Assembly: GCA_041392845.1 (NCBI GenBank) | Contig: JAWKLG010000013.1 | Location: 1 to 64,000 of the forward strand | Direction: 5' to 3' | DNA from: JAGQWW01 sp041392845 | GTDB taxonomy: Bacteria; Bacteroidota; Bacteroidia; Chitinophagales; Saprospiraceae | Length of the DNA: 64,000 bases | In this document: positions 55,035 through 64,000 of the stretch, piece by piece | Layout: the number at the start of each line of letters is the position of its first letter | How positions within the stretch are numbered: the first letter of the stretch is position 1 | Notes under the pieces: model-generated | Told to the model about the DNA's origin: nothing | Databases searched by the model: none | The model's input: the letters and a program-made list of their open reading frames with translations, nothing else | Program-made: the position numbers and the translations under genes

Positions 55035-57902
55035 ATGAAAAAAAGCTACTGTAGTATACTGTGGAGCGTTGTATTTGTTTTGATTAGCCTGGGGGGATTT
55101 GCTCAATCAACCATAAGAGGTGTCATTAAAGACATGAACAGTGGAGAACCTTTGATTGGAGCAACCATCCTAATCAATCAAACCGGAGAAGGTACTGTTA
55201 CTGATTTTGATGGTGCCTTTGAATTGAATACAAGCCTGAACCCTCCTTTTGAAGTTGAATTTTCTTATACGGGATATTCAGCGATTCAACAAACCATCCA
55301 GGATCCAGATCAAAAATTGAATGTAAAGCTCGAAGAAAGCGCCATTACAATTGCAGCAGTTGAGGTTAAGGGGCAGCGGATTTCTGACAAGCAGAAAGCA
55401 GCGCCTTTGACTGTGGAATCCATGGATTTATTGGCCATAAAAAATACGGCTTCCGATAACTTTTATGATGGACTCGGCTCCATGAAGGGAGTGGATCTTA
55501 CTGCTGCCAGCCTTGGATTTAAAATCATTAATACCAGAGGATTTAATTCTACAAGTCCGGTTCGTTCTCTTCAAATTATTGATGGTATCGACAATCAGGC
55601 GCCCGGCTTGAACTTTTCCCTTGGTAACTTTCTTGGTTCTTCAGAATTAGATGTAGTAAAAGTTGACCTTATACAAGGTGCAAGTTCGGCATTTTACGGA
55701 CCAAACGCCTTTAATGGTGTAATATCAATGGAGACCAAGAATCCATTCATGCACAAAGGCCTGGCAGGAAGTGTGAAGGTTGGCGAAAGAAGTTTGGTCG
55801 AAGCGGCTATCCGATTTGCAGATGCTGTTCAAAACGCTGACGGAAATGATGTCTTTGCCTATAAATTCAACTTCTCCTATTTAACTGCGAATGATTGGGT
55901 AGCCGATAATTTTAATCCGGTAGACGGAACTGAAACCGGTATTGATAATCCCGGAAGATACGATGCCGTGAATATCTACGGAGACGAATTCTACCCTGGT
56001 GGTGATTACAGCGGATTTAATCCACCATCTCAGTATCCTGGCTTAGGAATTTTTCACCGTACAGGATACAGGGAAGAGGATCTGGTAGATTACGGTACTA
56101 AAAACTTGAAATCTAACCTTGCATTTCACTTCAGAACAAATCCTTCTATGAAAGAAGAGTCACCTGAAGTCATCCTTGCAGGAAGTTTCTCCACTGGGAC
56201 AACAGTTTATCAGGGAGACAATCGTTTCAGCCTAAGGAATATTGTTTTTGCTCAACCAAAGATTGAGTTTAAGAAAAAAGATAAGTTTTTCATTCGAGCA
56301 TACATGACCTTTGATGATGCCGGAGATTCTTATGATCCATATTTTACAGCTTTGGCTCTTTTAGATAGTGCCGGAAGCAATTTTGAATGGGCGCAGGCCT
56401 ATGAGAATTTTTGGAGAAATCCGGTAGACGGGCAAGGCAATTTTGACCAAAGAGCCTTTGACCTTGGATTTCCCATGGTAATGGATTCGATTGGTCCTGA
56501 TGGCGAGCCTGTTCCAAATCCTAATACCGGTTTGAACTATAAGGTTTATGATTATGATGCATGGAGATCCTGGCTTCAGGAATATAAGGATACATTATTT
56601 GACTGGCACAGGCAGGCAGAGAATTATGTAAATGGCGGAGTTTCCGGATTGAGAAATTTAGATCCATATTATGAGCCTGGCACCGAAAGATTTAATGAAA
56701 AGTTCAATGAAATCATTTCAAAATCAAGGAATGACGGAGGAACACGATTTATAGACCGAAGTGCCCTTTATCATGTACATGGAGAGTATAGTTTTGATCC
56801 TGGCTGGGTTGAATTTTTAAAGGTTGGAGGAAATGTAAGGTTTTATCGACCTGAGTCTGAAGGAACCATTTTCTATGATACAGCAGGTATTACCTTGAAG
56901 AATTATGAATTTGGATTTTATACCGGAGCTGAAAAAGTCTTTTTTGAAGATAAACTAAGAGCACAGGTAACTGTAAGGGCAGACAAAAATCAGAATTTCG
57001 ACTGGTTGGTCTCCCCTGCCGCATCCCTTGTCTTTAAACCTAAAGCGAATAATTATTTAAGATTTTCTTTCTCTTCTGCCATTAGAAACCCTACACTTAC
57101 CGATCAGTATTTGAACCTTAATGTTGGAAGAGCAACGCTGTCCGGCAATTTGGATGGAGTGCAGGACCTGGTCACAACGGAATCATTGGTAACTTATTTA
57201 AACACTTTGAGCAGAGACTCCCTTCAATACTTTGACATTCCGGGTGTAATGCCGGAAAAGGTGAAAACTTTTGAAGTAGGTTACAGGACAACCTTATTTA
57301 ACAATACCTATGTGGATGCCAATTATTACTACAACATTTATAATGACTTCCTTGGGTATAATATTGGTGCGGAAATAGAATTTGATCCTACATTTGGACG
57401 AATTAGAGACATTGATATTTACAGATATGCTGCCAACTCTACTGAGACGGTAACTACTCAAGGGTTTTCAATCGGGATGAATTATTATTTCCTCGATTAT
57501 TATCAATTGGCAGGAAATTATTCCTGGAACAAGTTGAACACAAATACAGAGGATCCAATTGTTCCTGCTTTTAACACTCCGGAGCACAAATACAATATTA
57601 GCTTAAGCGGACGCAACATCACCTGGAATTTTGGAAACGCCCAATTAAGAAACTTTGGATTTAATATTAATTATAAGTGGATTGAAGGATTTATTTTTGA
57701 AGGGTCACCACAATTCACCGGAAGTATACCAACCTATTCCCTATTAGATGCGCAAGTAAGTTTTGGATTTCCAAAAATCAACACCACTTTAAAAATTGGT
57801 GCATCCAACTTACTGAACAACAAAAATTTCCAAACTTATGGAGGTCCAAGGATTGGACGCCTTGCATTTGTAAGTTTGGTATATGATTGGAAAAAGATTT
57901 AA
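55035..57902 (+). CDS. TonB-dependent outer-membrane receptor with carboxypeptidase-like N-domain
   Basis: 955 residues. Signal peptide to about 23 (GGFAQ). Residues about 25-105 form the carboxypeptidase-regulatory-like fold typical of Bacteroidota receptors (IRGVIKDMNSGEPLIGATI), then the plug (about 110-240: INTRGFNSTSPVRSLQIIDGIDNQ is split across it, and LIQGASSAFYGPNAFNGVI) and a beta-barrel to the terminal aromatic residues (FVSLVYDWKKI). There is no SusD partner. A secreted hydrolase-like gene follows after 25 bases. The imported ligand is unknown. Confidence 0.92.
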   Translation: MKKSYCSILWSVVFVLISLGGFAQSTIRGVIKDMNSGEPLIGATILINQTGEGTVTDFDGAFELNTSLNPPFEVEFSYTGYSAIQQTIQDPDQKLNVKLEESAITIAAVEVKGQRISDKQKAAPLTVESMDLLAIKNTASDNFYDGLGSMKGVDLTAASLGFKIINTRGFNSTSPVRSLQIIDGIDNQAPGLNFSLGNFLGSSELDVVKVDLIQGASSAFYGPNAFNGVISMETKNPFMHKGLAGSVKVGERSLVEAAIRFADAVQNADGNDVFAYKFNFSYLTANDWVADNFNPVDGTETGIDNPGRYDAVNIYGDEFYPGGDYSGFNPPSQYPGLGIFHRTGYREEDLVDYGTKNLKSNLAFHFRTNPSMKEESPEVILAGSFSTGTTVYQGDNRFSLRNIVFAQPKIEFKKKDKFFIRAYMTFDDAGDSYDPYFTALALLDSAGSNFEWAQAYENFWRNPVDGQGNFDQRAFDLGFPMVMDSIGPDGEPVPNPNTGLNYKVYDYDAWRSWLQEYKDTLFDWHRQAENYVNGGVSGLRNLDPYYEPGTERFNEKFNEIISKSRNDGGTRFIDRSALYHVHGEYSFDPGWVEFLKVGGNVRFYRPESEGTIFYDTAGITLKNYEFGFYTGAEKVFFEDKLRAQVTVRADKNQNFDWLVSPAASLVFKPKANNYLRFSFSSAIRNPTLTDQYLNLNVGRATLSGNLDGVQDLVTTESLVTYLNTLSRDSLQYFDIPGVMPEKVKTFEVGYRTTLFNNTYVDANYYYNIYNDFLGYNIGAEIEFDPTFGRIRDIDIYRYAANSTETVTTQGFSIGMNYYFLDYYQLAGNYSWNKLNTNTEDPIVPAFNTPEHKYNISLSGRNITWNFGNAQLRNFGFNINYKWIEGFIFEGSPQFTGSIPTYSLLDAQVSFGFPKINTTLKIGASNLLNNKNFQTYGGPRIGRLAFVSLVYDWKKI

Positions 57903-57927
57903 TTAGATAACTTAAATTTGACGTTCT

Positions 57928-59526
57928 ATGAAAAAGATTTTACTATTCTTTTCACTTGTCCTATTCTCAATAGCCGGTTTTTCTCAAAACCGTTATCTGG
58001 ATCAGGTCTTTTCGGATGTAGAAGTCAGTACAGAGATATATGGTGCGAATGCTACCATTTTGACTTTGTTTGATACAAACTTCAGAGAGGCCATCAGAAT
58101 TCCTTTGGAAGCTGATATCTATACTCCTGTAGGAGATACAGAAACCGATCGTCCTTTAGTGGTTTACATGCACACAGGAATTTTCCTTCCTCAAGGATTG
58201 AACCAGAGTGTTACCGGAACTCGTAGGGACTCTGCTACAGTTGAGGTTTGTACTAGATTGGCAAAAATGGGATATGTAGTTGCTTCTGCAGATTACCGTT
58301 TGGGCTGGAATCCAGAAGCACAGACTCAGCCATTGAGAGCATTGGGCTTGATTCAGGCAACTTACAGAGGTATTCAGGATGCCAGAACTGCTATCCGTTA
58401 CTTCAAACTAAATGCTGCAAATGGCAATCCACACGGCATCGATACCACCAAGATTGTACTTTGGGGACAAGGAACCGGCGGGTATATTTCATTGGCGACT
58501 GCTACATTTGATGAGTTTGCAGAAATTGCCATGACCACCAATCCTCCAAATAAATTCCTGACCGACCTTGATGGAAACCCGGCCACGTTGGAACCGATGG
58601 TTATTCCTGCGATTTTTGGAGACATTGAGGGTAAAACGTTTGGAGTTGTTCCTCCAACAGGATTTGGAACCATCCCTCCAAACGATACGTTATGTTATCC
58701 TCAATACGTCAACCAGACTTCTGATTTTGCGCTTTGTGTAAATATGGGTGGTGCATTGGCTGACATCAACTGGCTGGAAGCTGGCGATGTACCAATGATT
58801 TCTTACCATATACCAAATGATCAGTATGCACCTTATGAGGATGCAGTTTTGGTTGTTCCAACAACAGGAGACCCAATCGTCCAAGTGCAGGGAAGTAAAG
58901 CAATCATAGAAAAAGCCAATACCCTGGGCAACAACCAGGTTTTTGTGGATGCAGCTATTAATGACGAATATACTCAAGGAGCAATGGCTAATTCTGCACT
59001 TGCGGGACATGCTTATCTGGAAGGGCTCTATCCTTTTATTCGTCCAGTTAACCAATTTAATCAACCAGAGGGTGCTCCTTGGGAATGGTGGAATTCAGCA
59101 GTTTGGTCTGCCGTACCACATCCAAGTGGAATGGGTTCATTTGATTTTGTTGCAAAACTTACCAATGCAATGATGAGTCCTACTCAAGGTAGAACTTACA
59201 TAGACACCATTGTTGGTTATTATGCTCCAAGAGCGTATGCAGCATTGAATCTGTCTACCAGTGTAAAAGATTTGATCTCTGCTACTGATGTAGATTTGAA
59301 AACAGCTCCAAATCCTGCTTCAGACAGAGTCCATATCTCTACTGGTTTGGATTATCCAATTCAGGATTTAGCAATTTATGATTTGAATGGTAAATACATT
59401 ACCGGACAGTTCGGAATGAATTCTTCTGAATTCAATCTTTACAGAGGTACACTTCCAAGAGGATTGTATATTATGAAATTGCGATTCAAGGAAGGAGTTG
59501 TTGCAACGAAACTGATGTTTGATTAA
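57928..59526 (+). CDS. T9SS-exported alpha/beta-hydrolase-like protein lacking the nucleophile
   Basis: 532 residues. Signal peptide to residue 19 (AGFSQ). An esterase/lipase-like fold is visible: RPLVVYMHTGIF (oxyanion strand), ASADYRLGWNPEAQ, GIQDARTAIRYFKLNA and then WGQGTGGYIS where the family has GxSxGG; the nucleophile position (residue 182) is Gly. The C-terminus is a type A sorting domain (APNPASDRVHIST, IYDLNGKYITGQF). It may bind rather than hydrolyse a ligand. Directly downstream of the TonB receptor, so the two probably act together. Confidence 0.8.
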   Translation: MKKILLFFSLVLFSIAGFSQNRYLDQVFSDVEVSTEIYGANATILTLFDTNFREAIRIPLEADIYTPVGDTETDRPLVVYMHTGIFLPQGLNQSVTGTRRDSATVEVCTRLAKMGYVVASADYRLGWNPEAQTQPLRALGLIQATYRGIQDARTAIRYFKLNAANGNPHGIDTTKIVLWGQGTGGYISLATATFDEFAEIAMTTNPPNKFLTDLDGNPATLEPMVIPAIFGDIEGKTFGVVPPTGFGTIPPNDTLCYPQYVNQTSDFALCVNMGGALADINWLEAGDVPMISYHIPNDQYAPYEDAVLVVPTTGDPIVQVQGSKAIIEKANTLGNNQVFVDAAINDEYTQGAMANSALAGHAYLEGLYPFIRPVNQFNQPEGAPWEWWNSAVWSAVPHPSGMGSFDFVAKLTNAMMSPTQGRTYIDTIVGYYAPRAYAALNLSTSVKDLISATDVDLKTAPNPASDRVHISTGLDYPIQDLAIYDLNGKYITGQFGMNSSEFNLYRGTLPRGLYIMKLRFKEGVVATKLMFD

Positions 59527-59546
59527 ACGCAATAAGCAACACACAA

Positions 59547-59582
59547 AAAAAAGGCTTTCCGGAAAACCGGAAAGCCTTTTTT
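59547..59582. terminator. Bidirectional terminator of the receptor operon
   Basis: The 16-bp perfect arms AAAAAAGGCTTTCCGG and CCGGAAAGCCTTTTTT have a 4-base loop, between convergent genes. Confidence 0.88.
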
Positions 59583-59599
59583 ATTAAATGTATTCTCAA

Positions 59600-60196
59600 T
59601 TATTCAGTAACAAGGTTGATGGTCAAATCGAACTCATCATAAATGGTTTTGTCACCCAAATTGTCAAAGAAAGAACCAGAACCATATTTCACGTTGTAGT
59701 TAGAACGGTCAACGATAATTTTAGCTTCTGCATTCTGTCCGTTTACATTTGCGTTGAATTTAATTTCTTTTGTGATGTCTTTGATGGTAAGGTTACCAAC
59801 TACTTTGTAAGCACCTTCAGTACCGTAAGGAATTGCTTTGGTGATAACAAATTTTGCTGTAGGATGAGTAGCCACACCAAAGAAATCATCTGATTTCAAG
59901 TGACCTACTAATTTGTCCTTCCACTCACCTTCAAGGTCATTACAAGTGATGCTGGTCATATCAATTACAAAGGTTCCTCCGGTAAGAACACCGTTGTCAA
60001 AATCCAATGCACCTGATTTCAAGGAAACATTACCATTGTGCTCACCGGTTACTTTGTAACCTTTCCAGGCAATGGTACTCTTGGTAGTATTCACATTTTT
60101 AGTGCCTTGTACATTTCCATCATTAGCTGGAGTGAAGGCAAGGTTTGCAACCGCAACGATTGCGATAAGGCTAAGGATAAATTTGTTAAATTTCAT
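59600..60196 (-). CDS. YceI family exported lipid-binding protein
   Basis: 198 residues with a signal peptide (NLAFTPAND). YceI lipocalin-like fold: KSTIAWKGYKVTGEHNG, LTGGTFVIDMTSITCND, HLKSDDFFGVATHPTAKF, VVGNLTIKDITKEIKF and VDRSNYNVKYGSG. Members bind isoprenoids or other hydrophobic molecules in the periplasm. A perfect -7 element TAATTTTG lies at 60246-60253 on the minus strand. Confidence 0.92.
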   Translation of the reverse strand: MKFNKFILSLIAIVAVANLAFTPANDGNVQGTKNVNTTKSTIAWKGYKVTGEHNGNVSLKSGALDFDNGVLTGGTFVIDMTSITCNDLEGEWKDKLVGHLKSDDFFGVATHPTAKFVITKAIPYGTEGAYKVVGNLTIKDITKEIKFNANVNGQNAEAKIIVDRSNYNVKYGSGSFFDNLGDKTIYDEFDLTINLVTE

Positions 60197-60301
60197 AAGT
60201 AATATTTGATGTTTGGTGAAGAATAATGTGGGATAAACGCACGAGCAAAATTAAAGTTTAAACATTTAATGTAATAACATCTTTTTAGTTAAATTTTTTT
60301 T

Positions 60302-60754
60302 TTATTTTAATTTATCTAACAGGTCATTTAGCTTTACTGCTTCCTCTATTGTAAGGTTTTTAAAACGTTTATCGATTGCTTCATTTAAATCAGGGGTAAT
60401 TTGATCAATAAATTTGATTCCTTCTTCGGTGATGACCACATCTACCCTTCTCCTATCCTTTTCACAAAGGTCTCTGATTACATAATTTTTACTTACCAAT
60501 CTGTCAACCAGGCGGGATGCATTGGAGGTTTTGTCAATCATCCTGGCTGCAAGGTCTTTTACAGTCATGGGACTGGGATATCTTCCCTTTAGAATCCTTA
60601 GAATGTTGTATTGCTGGGTGGTTATTCCATGTTTTTTCAAATCTACCAACATGGCATGATTCAACCTGGATGCTGTGTAAACAAGATTGACCTGTACTCG
60701 AACAAATTCATTGTCAAATCTTTTTTTCTGCTTAATTGCTTCTTCTATTGTCAT
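60302..60754 (-). CDS. MarR family transcriptional regulator
   Basis: 150 residues. Winged-helix DNA-binding domain: TTQQYNILRILKGRYPSPMT, VKDLAARMIDKTSNASRLVD (recognition helix) and NYVIRDLCEKDRRRVDVVIT (wing). Dimerising helices lie at both ends. Two bases separate it from the upstream cytidine deaminase gene, so they share a transcript; the nearest downstream gene is yceI, a possible target. Confidence 0.9.
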   Translation of the reverse strand: MTIEEAIKQKKRFDNEFVRVQVNLVYTASRLNHAMLVDLKKHGITTQQYNILRILKGRYPSPMTVKDLAARMIDKTSNASRLVDRLVSKNYVIRDLCEKDRRRVDVVITEEGIKFIDQITPDLNEAIDKRFKNLTIEEAVKLNDLLDKLK

Positions 60755-60756
60755 TT

Positions 60757-61239
60757 TTATATCAGGTAGTTTGCGTCAAAGCTAAAGGGCAAAAGTGATT
60801 TTCCGGAGGCAAATATCCAGGTTTTTCCTGAATTACTTTGAAGAATTACCTCCATTTGAGTTTCAAAACGGGTTTCTGCTTCCACTATAATCTGTCTGCA
60901 CGCACCGCATGGAGGAACAGGCGTTTCAGAAAAATGTTTATTTCCTTTGGCTACAATTGCAATTTTTTGAATTGCTTGTTCAGGAAAGCTTGCATGTGCT
61001 CGTGAAATTGCAACATGTTCTGCACAAATACAAAGCGGATAGGATGCATTTTCCATATTTGATCCGGTAATGATTTCACCATTCAAAAGTTCAAGTGCTG
61101 CACCTACTTTGAATTCTGAATAGGGCGCGTAGGCAGTTTCCATTGCTTTTTTGGCTGCTTCTATTAATATTTGTTGCTTCTTTGAGAGTTCATCTTGAGA
61201 AATAACTTCCGTAAAGGATATTAAAATTTCCTTCTGCAT
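60757..61239 (-). CDS. cdd: Cytidine deaminase
   Basis: 160 residues. Substrate motif AYAPYSEFKVGAALEL, catalytic CAEHVAI and zinc-binding PCGACRQ. It deaminates cytidine or deoxycytidine to the uridine form for pyrimidine salvage. The zinc ligands (one in the CAE motif and two in PCGAC) are complete. First gene of a pair with the MarR regulator. Confidence 0.93.
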   Translation of the reverse strand: MQKEILISFTEVISQDELSKKQQILIEAAKKAMETAYAPYSEFKVGAALELLNGEIITGSNMENASYPLCICAEHVAISRAHASFPEQAIQKIAIVAKGNKHFSETPVPPCGACRQIIVEAETRFETQMEVILQSNSGKTWIFASGKSLLPFSFDANYLI

Positions 61240-61361
61240 AAATTTTTGATTTACAAGAAATAGCGTATAAAATTATACCAATTTTTTTCAATAATTGGAT
61301 TGAAACTTAAATATTCAATTGAATTGAGATAATTTTCCGCTTTAAAACTACCCAATACCAT

Positions 61362-62693
61362 ATGAATAACATACTGATAATAGGAGCCGGACGATCTGCA
61401 ACAGCCTTGATAAACTATATTCTTGATAATGCTGCGAAATACCGATGGGCTGTAACTGTAGCTGATGCGGATTTTGAATTGGCTCAAAAAAAAGTAGCTG
61501 ACCGTCCTTTTGGCAAACCCGCCTGGCTGGATGCGACTAAACCGAATGATAGAAAAGACCTAATCAACAGAGCAGATGTAGTCGTTTCCCTGCTCCCTGT
61601 TCACCTTCATATTGAAGTGGCTCACGATTGTATTAGTTTGAAAAAACACTTGATTACTGCCTCCTACCTTTCTCAGGAGATGTACAAGCTATCTGATCTG
61701 GCCAGAGATAAGGATTTGATTTTTATGAATGAAATGGGGCTTGATCCCGGCATTGATCATATGTCAGCGATGCAAAAAATTCATGAAATTCAATCCAACG
61801 GAGGAAAAATCAAAGCATTCCGATCCTATACCGGCGGATTGGTGGCACCAGAGAGTGATGATAACCCATGGCACTATAAATTTAGCTGGAATCCCAGAAA
61901 TGTTGTTCTTGCCGGTCAAGGAACCGCGCAATATTTGGAAAATGACAAGTTAAAATACATTCCTTACAATCGACTCTTTGAAAGTTATCATTTGATTGAT
62001 GTGCCCGGAATGGGAAAATACGAAGCTTACCCAAACAGGGACTCCTTATTATATAGAGAAACCTACGGACTTTCAGGGACTCCGACTATACTTAGGGGAA
62101 CCTTGCGTCATCAGGGATATTGCGATGCCTGGAATGCTTTGGTGAAAATTGGTTTGACTGATTCTTCCTACCCAATTTTGAATTCACAAGATCTTACTTA
62201 CCATGGTTTGATGGAAGCCTATGTAGGTGACCAACATGTTGGAGGAACTGTTAAAGAAAGAATTGCTTCTCTTATAGGTTGGGATGTAGATTCTCATGTA
62301 ATGCAAAAACTGGAATGGTTGGGCTTATTCCGGAAAAAGAAAATTGCCCTTGTCAATGCCAGTCCATCAGCAATCATTGAAGATTTGTTGCTGAAAAAAT
62401 GGGCCATGAAACCAGAAGACAAGGATATGGTCATTATGCAACATGAATTTGAATACGAAATCAACCGTCAGAAAAAGACCCACACATCTACCCTTGTCAT
62501 GAAGGGTGAAAATAATCGCATTACCGCTATGTCCAAATTGGTAGGCCTTCCTCTAGGAATATTTGTAAAATTGGTGATGCTGCAAAAAATCAAAAAAGTG
62601 GGCGTTAACATCCCCGTGGTTCGAGAAATCTACGAACCTATTCTGGAAGAGTTGAAAGATTATGGCTTGGAGTTTACGCATAAGGAAAGCTGA
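61362..62693 (+). CDS. Saccharopine dehydrogenase-like (LYS9-type) reductase
   Basis: 443 residues. N-terminal Rossmann fold NNILIIGAGRSATALINYI, DVVVSLLPVHLHIEVAHDC and the strongly conserved NEMGLDPGIDHMSAM, then FRSYTGGLVAPES and the C-terminal domain (about 130-390). It resembles the glutamate-forming saccharopine dehydrogenase of lysine metabolism. The pathway partner (the lysine-ketoglutarate reductase half) is not in the window. It converges on pepT across a repeat-bearing gap. Confidence 0.87.
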   Translation: MNNILIIGAGRSATALINYILDNAAKYRWAVTVADADFELAQKKVADRPFGKPAWLDATKPNDRKDLINRADVVVSLLPVHLHIEVAHDCISLKKHLITASYLSQEMYKLSDLARDKDLIFMNEMGLDPGIDHMSAMQKIHEIQSNGGKIKAFRSYTGGLVAPESDDNPWHYKFSWNPRNVVLAGQGTAQYLENDKLKYIPYNRLFESYHLIDVPGMGKYEAYPNRDSLLYRETYGLSGTPTILRGTLRHQGYCDAWNALVKIGLTDSSYPILNSQDLTYHGLMEAYVGDQHVGGTVKERIASLIGWDVDSHVMQKLEWLGLFRKKKIALVNASPSAIIEDLLLKKWAMKPEDKDMVIMQHEFEYEINRQKKTHTSTLVMKGENNRITAMSKLVGLPLGIFVKLVMLQKIKKVGVNIPVVREIYEPILEELKDYGLEFTHKES

Positions 62694-62914
62694 GGAGAGT
62701 TTTTGATTTTTGATTTTAGATTTTAGATTTAGAAAAAAACAGTAGAGCCGGAATGTATTGCGGCTCCACTGTTTTTTACAATTTTTTACAGAGATAAAAT
62801 GACGAATAGTCATTCCTGTTTAAAGGGAGAATGCTTTTTAAAAATTTGCGTTTGATTTTGAAATAAACTTTTGAGAAAAAATAATTCAAAAATCAAACGT
62901 CAAAAATCTAAAAT
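62694..62914. repeat. Inverted pair of GATTTTTGATTTTAGA word arrays in a convergent gap
   Basis: Words TTTTTGATT and TTTTAGATT follow the saccharopine gene (62700-62732), and the same words in opposite orientation (TAGATTTTAGATTTTTGA) follow the stop of pepT (about 62884-62917, read on the minus strand). A terminator lies between them. Confidence 0.7.
62734..62777. terminator. Bidirectional terminator between the saccharopine dehydrogenase-like gene and pepT
   Basis: AAAAAACAGT-A-GAGCCG pairs with CGGCTC-C-ACTGTTTTTT with one mismatch and a 10-base loop. Confidence 0.8.
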
Positions 62915-64000
62915 CTATTCGCTTCTCTCCTCCCAAATCTTAGCCAAATTAATAAGGGATTCGGTGGCTTTTTGCATGTCTTGTACGGAGCTCCATTCTT
63001 GTTTAGAGTGGAAAGAGTACTCGCCTGCGAAGATATTTGGACATGGTAGCCCCATGAAGGAAAGACGGCTTCCATCGGTACCACCCCGGATGCTCGAAGG
63101 TTTCGGTTCAATTCCGGAACGTTTGATGGCTTCGATGGCATACTCAGATATTTGAGGATGTTTTGAAACTACCTCTTTCATATTTCTATATTGCTCCTTC
63201 ACTTCGAAATCTGCTGTAGAGTTTGGATATTTCTCCAGGGTTTTATCGACCAATTGTTTTAGCTGATTTTCATAATCTGCCAATTTTTCTGCATCAAAAT
63301 CACGGATGATAAACTGAACGGTTGCCTTTTCTGCAATACCATTTACAGATACCGGATGTACGAATCCTTCACGACCGGAAGTAGTTTCGGGTGAAAGTGT
63401 GTCTTTTGGCAAAGATGAAAGAAAATCTCCGGCAATTTTAAGTGCATTTTCCAATTTACCCAAGGCAAAACCAGGGTGAACAATGACTCCATGAAAAGTT
63501 ACCGTAACTGCATCGGCAGAGAAAGTTTCATCTTCAAAAGAACCCAAAACTTCTCCATCCACTGTATAACCGAAATCAGCAGCTAATTTTTCAATATCTA
63601 CTTTATCGACTCCTCTACCGATTTCTTCATCAGGCGTGAAAAGGATGCGAATCTTTCCGTGTTTTTCTTCCGGATGGGTCATAAAATAATGAGCCATGTC
63701 CATAATTTCTGCCAATCCGGCTTTATTGTCGGCACCTAACAATGTAGTACCGCTTGCAGTGACGATATCATGGCCAATTTTATCGGCAAGATGCGGGTGA
63801 CCTTCTACTGTTAATACTTGTGTATTATCATCCGGCAAAACCAAGGGTTGCCCTTGATAATTCTCATGTACGATGGGTTTTACATCTTTTCCCGAACAAT
63901 CCGGTGCTGTGTCCATATGAGAACAAAAACAAATTACCGGGACATTTTTGTCGGTATTGGAAGGAATGGTTGCGTAAACATATCCGTGCTCATCCAAATG
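62915..64000 (-). CDS. pepT: Peptidase T (tripeptide aminopeptidase), 5' end off the window
   Basis: The frame runs to the right edge with LDEHGYVYATIP; the start lies beyond 64000. The M20 zinc-binding residues are present: FCSHMDTAPD (His, Asp), LLGADNKAGLAE (bridging Asp), TPDEEIGRG (catalytic Glu and ligand), the dimerisation region with FHGVIVHPG, and YSFHSKQEW near the C-terminus. It removes the N-terminal residue from tripeptides in the cytoplasm. About 362 residues of a roughly 410-residue protein are visible. The TAG stop is the first word of a repeat array. Confidence 0.93.
   Translation of the reverse strand, partial: HLDEHGYVYATIPSNTDKNVPVICFCSHMDTAPDCSGKDVKPIVHENYQGQPLVLPDDNTQVLTVEGHPHLADKIGHDIVTASGTTLLGADNKAGLAEIMDMAHYFMTHPEEKHGKIRILFTPDEEIGRGVDKVDIEKLAADFGYTVDGEVLGSFEDETFSADAVTVTFHGVIVHPGFALGKLENALKIAGDFLSSLPKDTLSPETTSGREGFVHPVSVNGIAEKATVQFIIRDFDAEKLADYENQLKQLVDKTLEKYPNSTADFEVKEQYRNMKEVVSKHPQISEYAIEAIKRSGIEPKPSSIRGGTDGSRLSFMGLPCPNIFAGEYSFHSKQEWSSVQDMQKATESLINLAKIWEERSE

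Overview
The window is AT-rich chromosomal DNA from a member of the Bacteroidota, most likely a Saprospiria-type marine or freshwater bacterium. The evidence is: type IX secretion (T9SS) C-terminal sorting domains on several very large secreted proteins; Bacteroidota-only families (DUF4292, DUF6340, DUF6438, DUF2027-Smr, choice-of-anchor B); an S16 ribosomal protein with a long acidic tail; lipoprotein signals; a textbook TTTG-N19-TAnnTTTG promoter before rpsP; and a near absence of Shine-Dalgarno sequences. No phage, insertion sequence, CRISPR array, tRNA or rRNA was seen.

Layout. 1-9395 (-) is the 5' part (about 3,130 codons) of a giant secreted protein: an M6 metalloprotease head followed by lamin-tail-like, SprB-like and HYR-like modules; its C-terminus lies off the left edge. 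9396-10257 is a structured divergent intergenic region. 10258-13165 (+) is a protein-thiocarboxylate cysteine operon (CysM, JAMM protease, ubiquitin-like carrier, MoeZ-like E1-rhodanese). 13.3-24 kb holds housekeeping and envelope genes (DUF6438 lipoprotein, secG, TPR protein, rdgB, DUF4159, PspC, thioesterase, a T9SS choice-of-anchor B protein, acyltransferase, rpsP, VWA protein, Smr protein). 24.2-30.8 kb (+) holds a GH25 lysozyme and a run of envelope genes: two tandem thioredoxin-fold proteins, a DUF4292 lipoprotein, an EnvC-like degenerate M23 protein and an OppB-type permease. 31.1-32.4 kb is a frameshifted di-haem cytochrome c peroxidase. 32.6-34.2 kb (-) is gatC - ABC ATPase - cobalamin adenosyltransferase. 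34.3-40.9 kb holds a beta-propeller protein, DUF6340 lipoprotein, 2-hydroxyacid dehydrogenase, proC, an orphan TRAP binding protein and a LuxC-like reductase. 40,923-52,224 (-) is a second giant T9SS protein (beta-helix head, Ig/HYR stalk, dockerin-like and cohesin-like modules, sorting domain), broken by a cluster of single-base frameshifts. 53-64 kb holds NDH-2, a possible TspO protein, a TonB receptor with a T9SS alpha/beta-hydrolase-like partner, YceI, MarR, cytidine deaminase, a saccharopine-dehydrogenase-like enzyme and a partial pepT.

The most notable points are: (1) two giant secreted proteins 40 kb apart that share a colinear stalk of about 2.9 kb at the protein level but carry different heads (protease versus beta-helix); (2) a ubiquitin-like sulfur carrier that ends in GG plus two extra residues next to a JAMM protease that would have to trim it, behind a leader of terminator-like hairpins; (3) families of degenerate short 'word' arrays that start at the stop codons of genes and, in convergent gaps, appear in inverted pairs; (4) single-base losses in tiny homopolymers that break two genes and look more like consensus error than decay.
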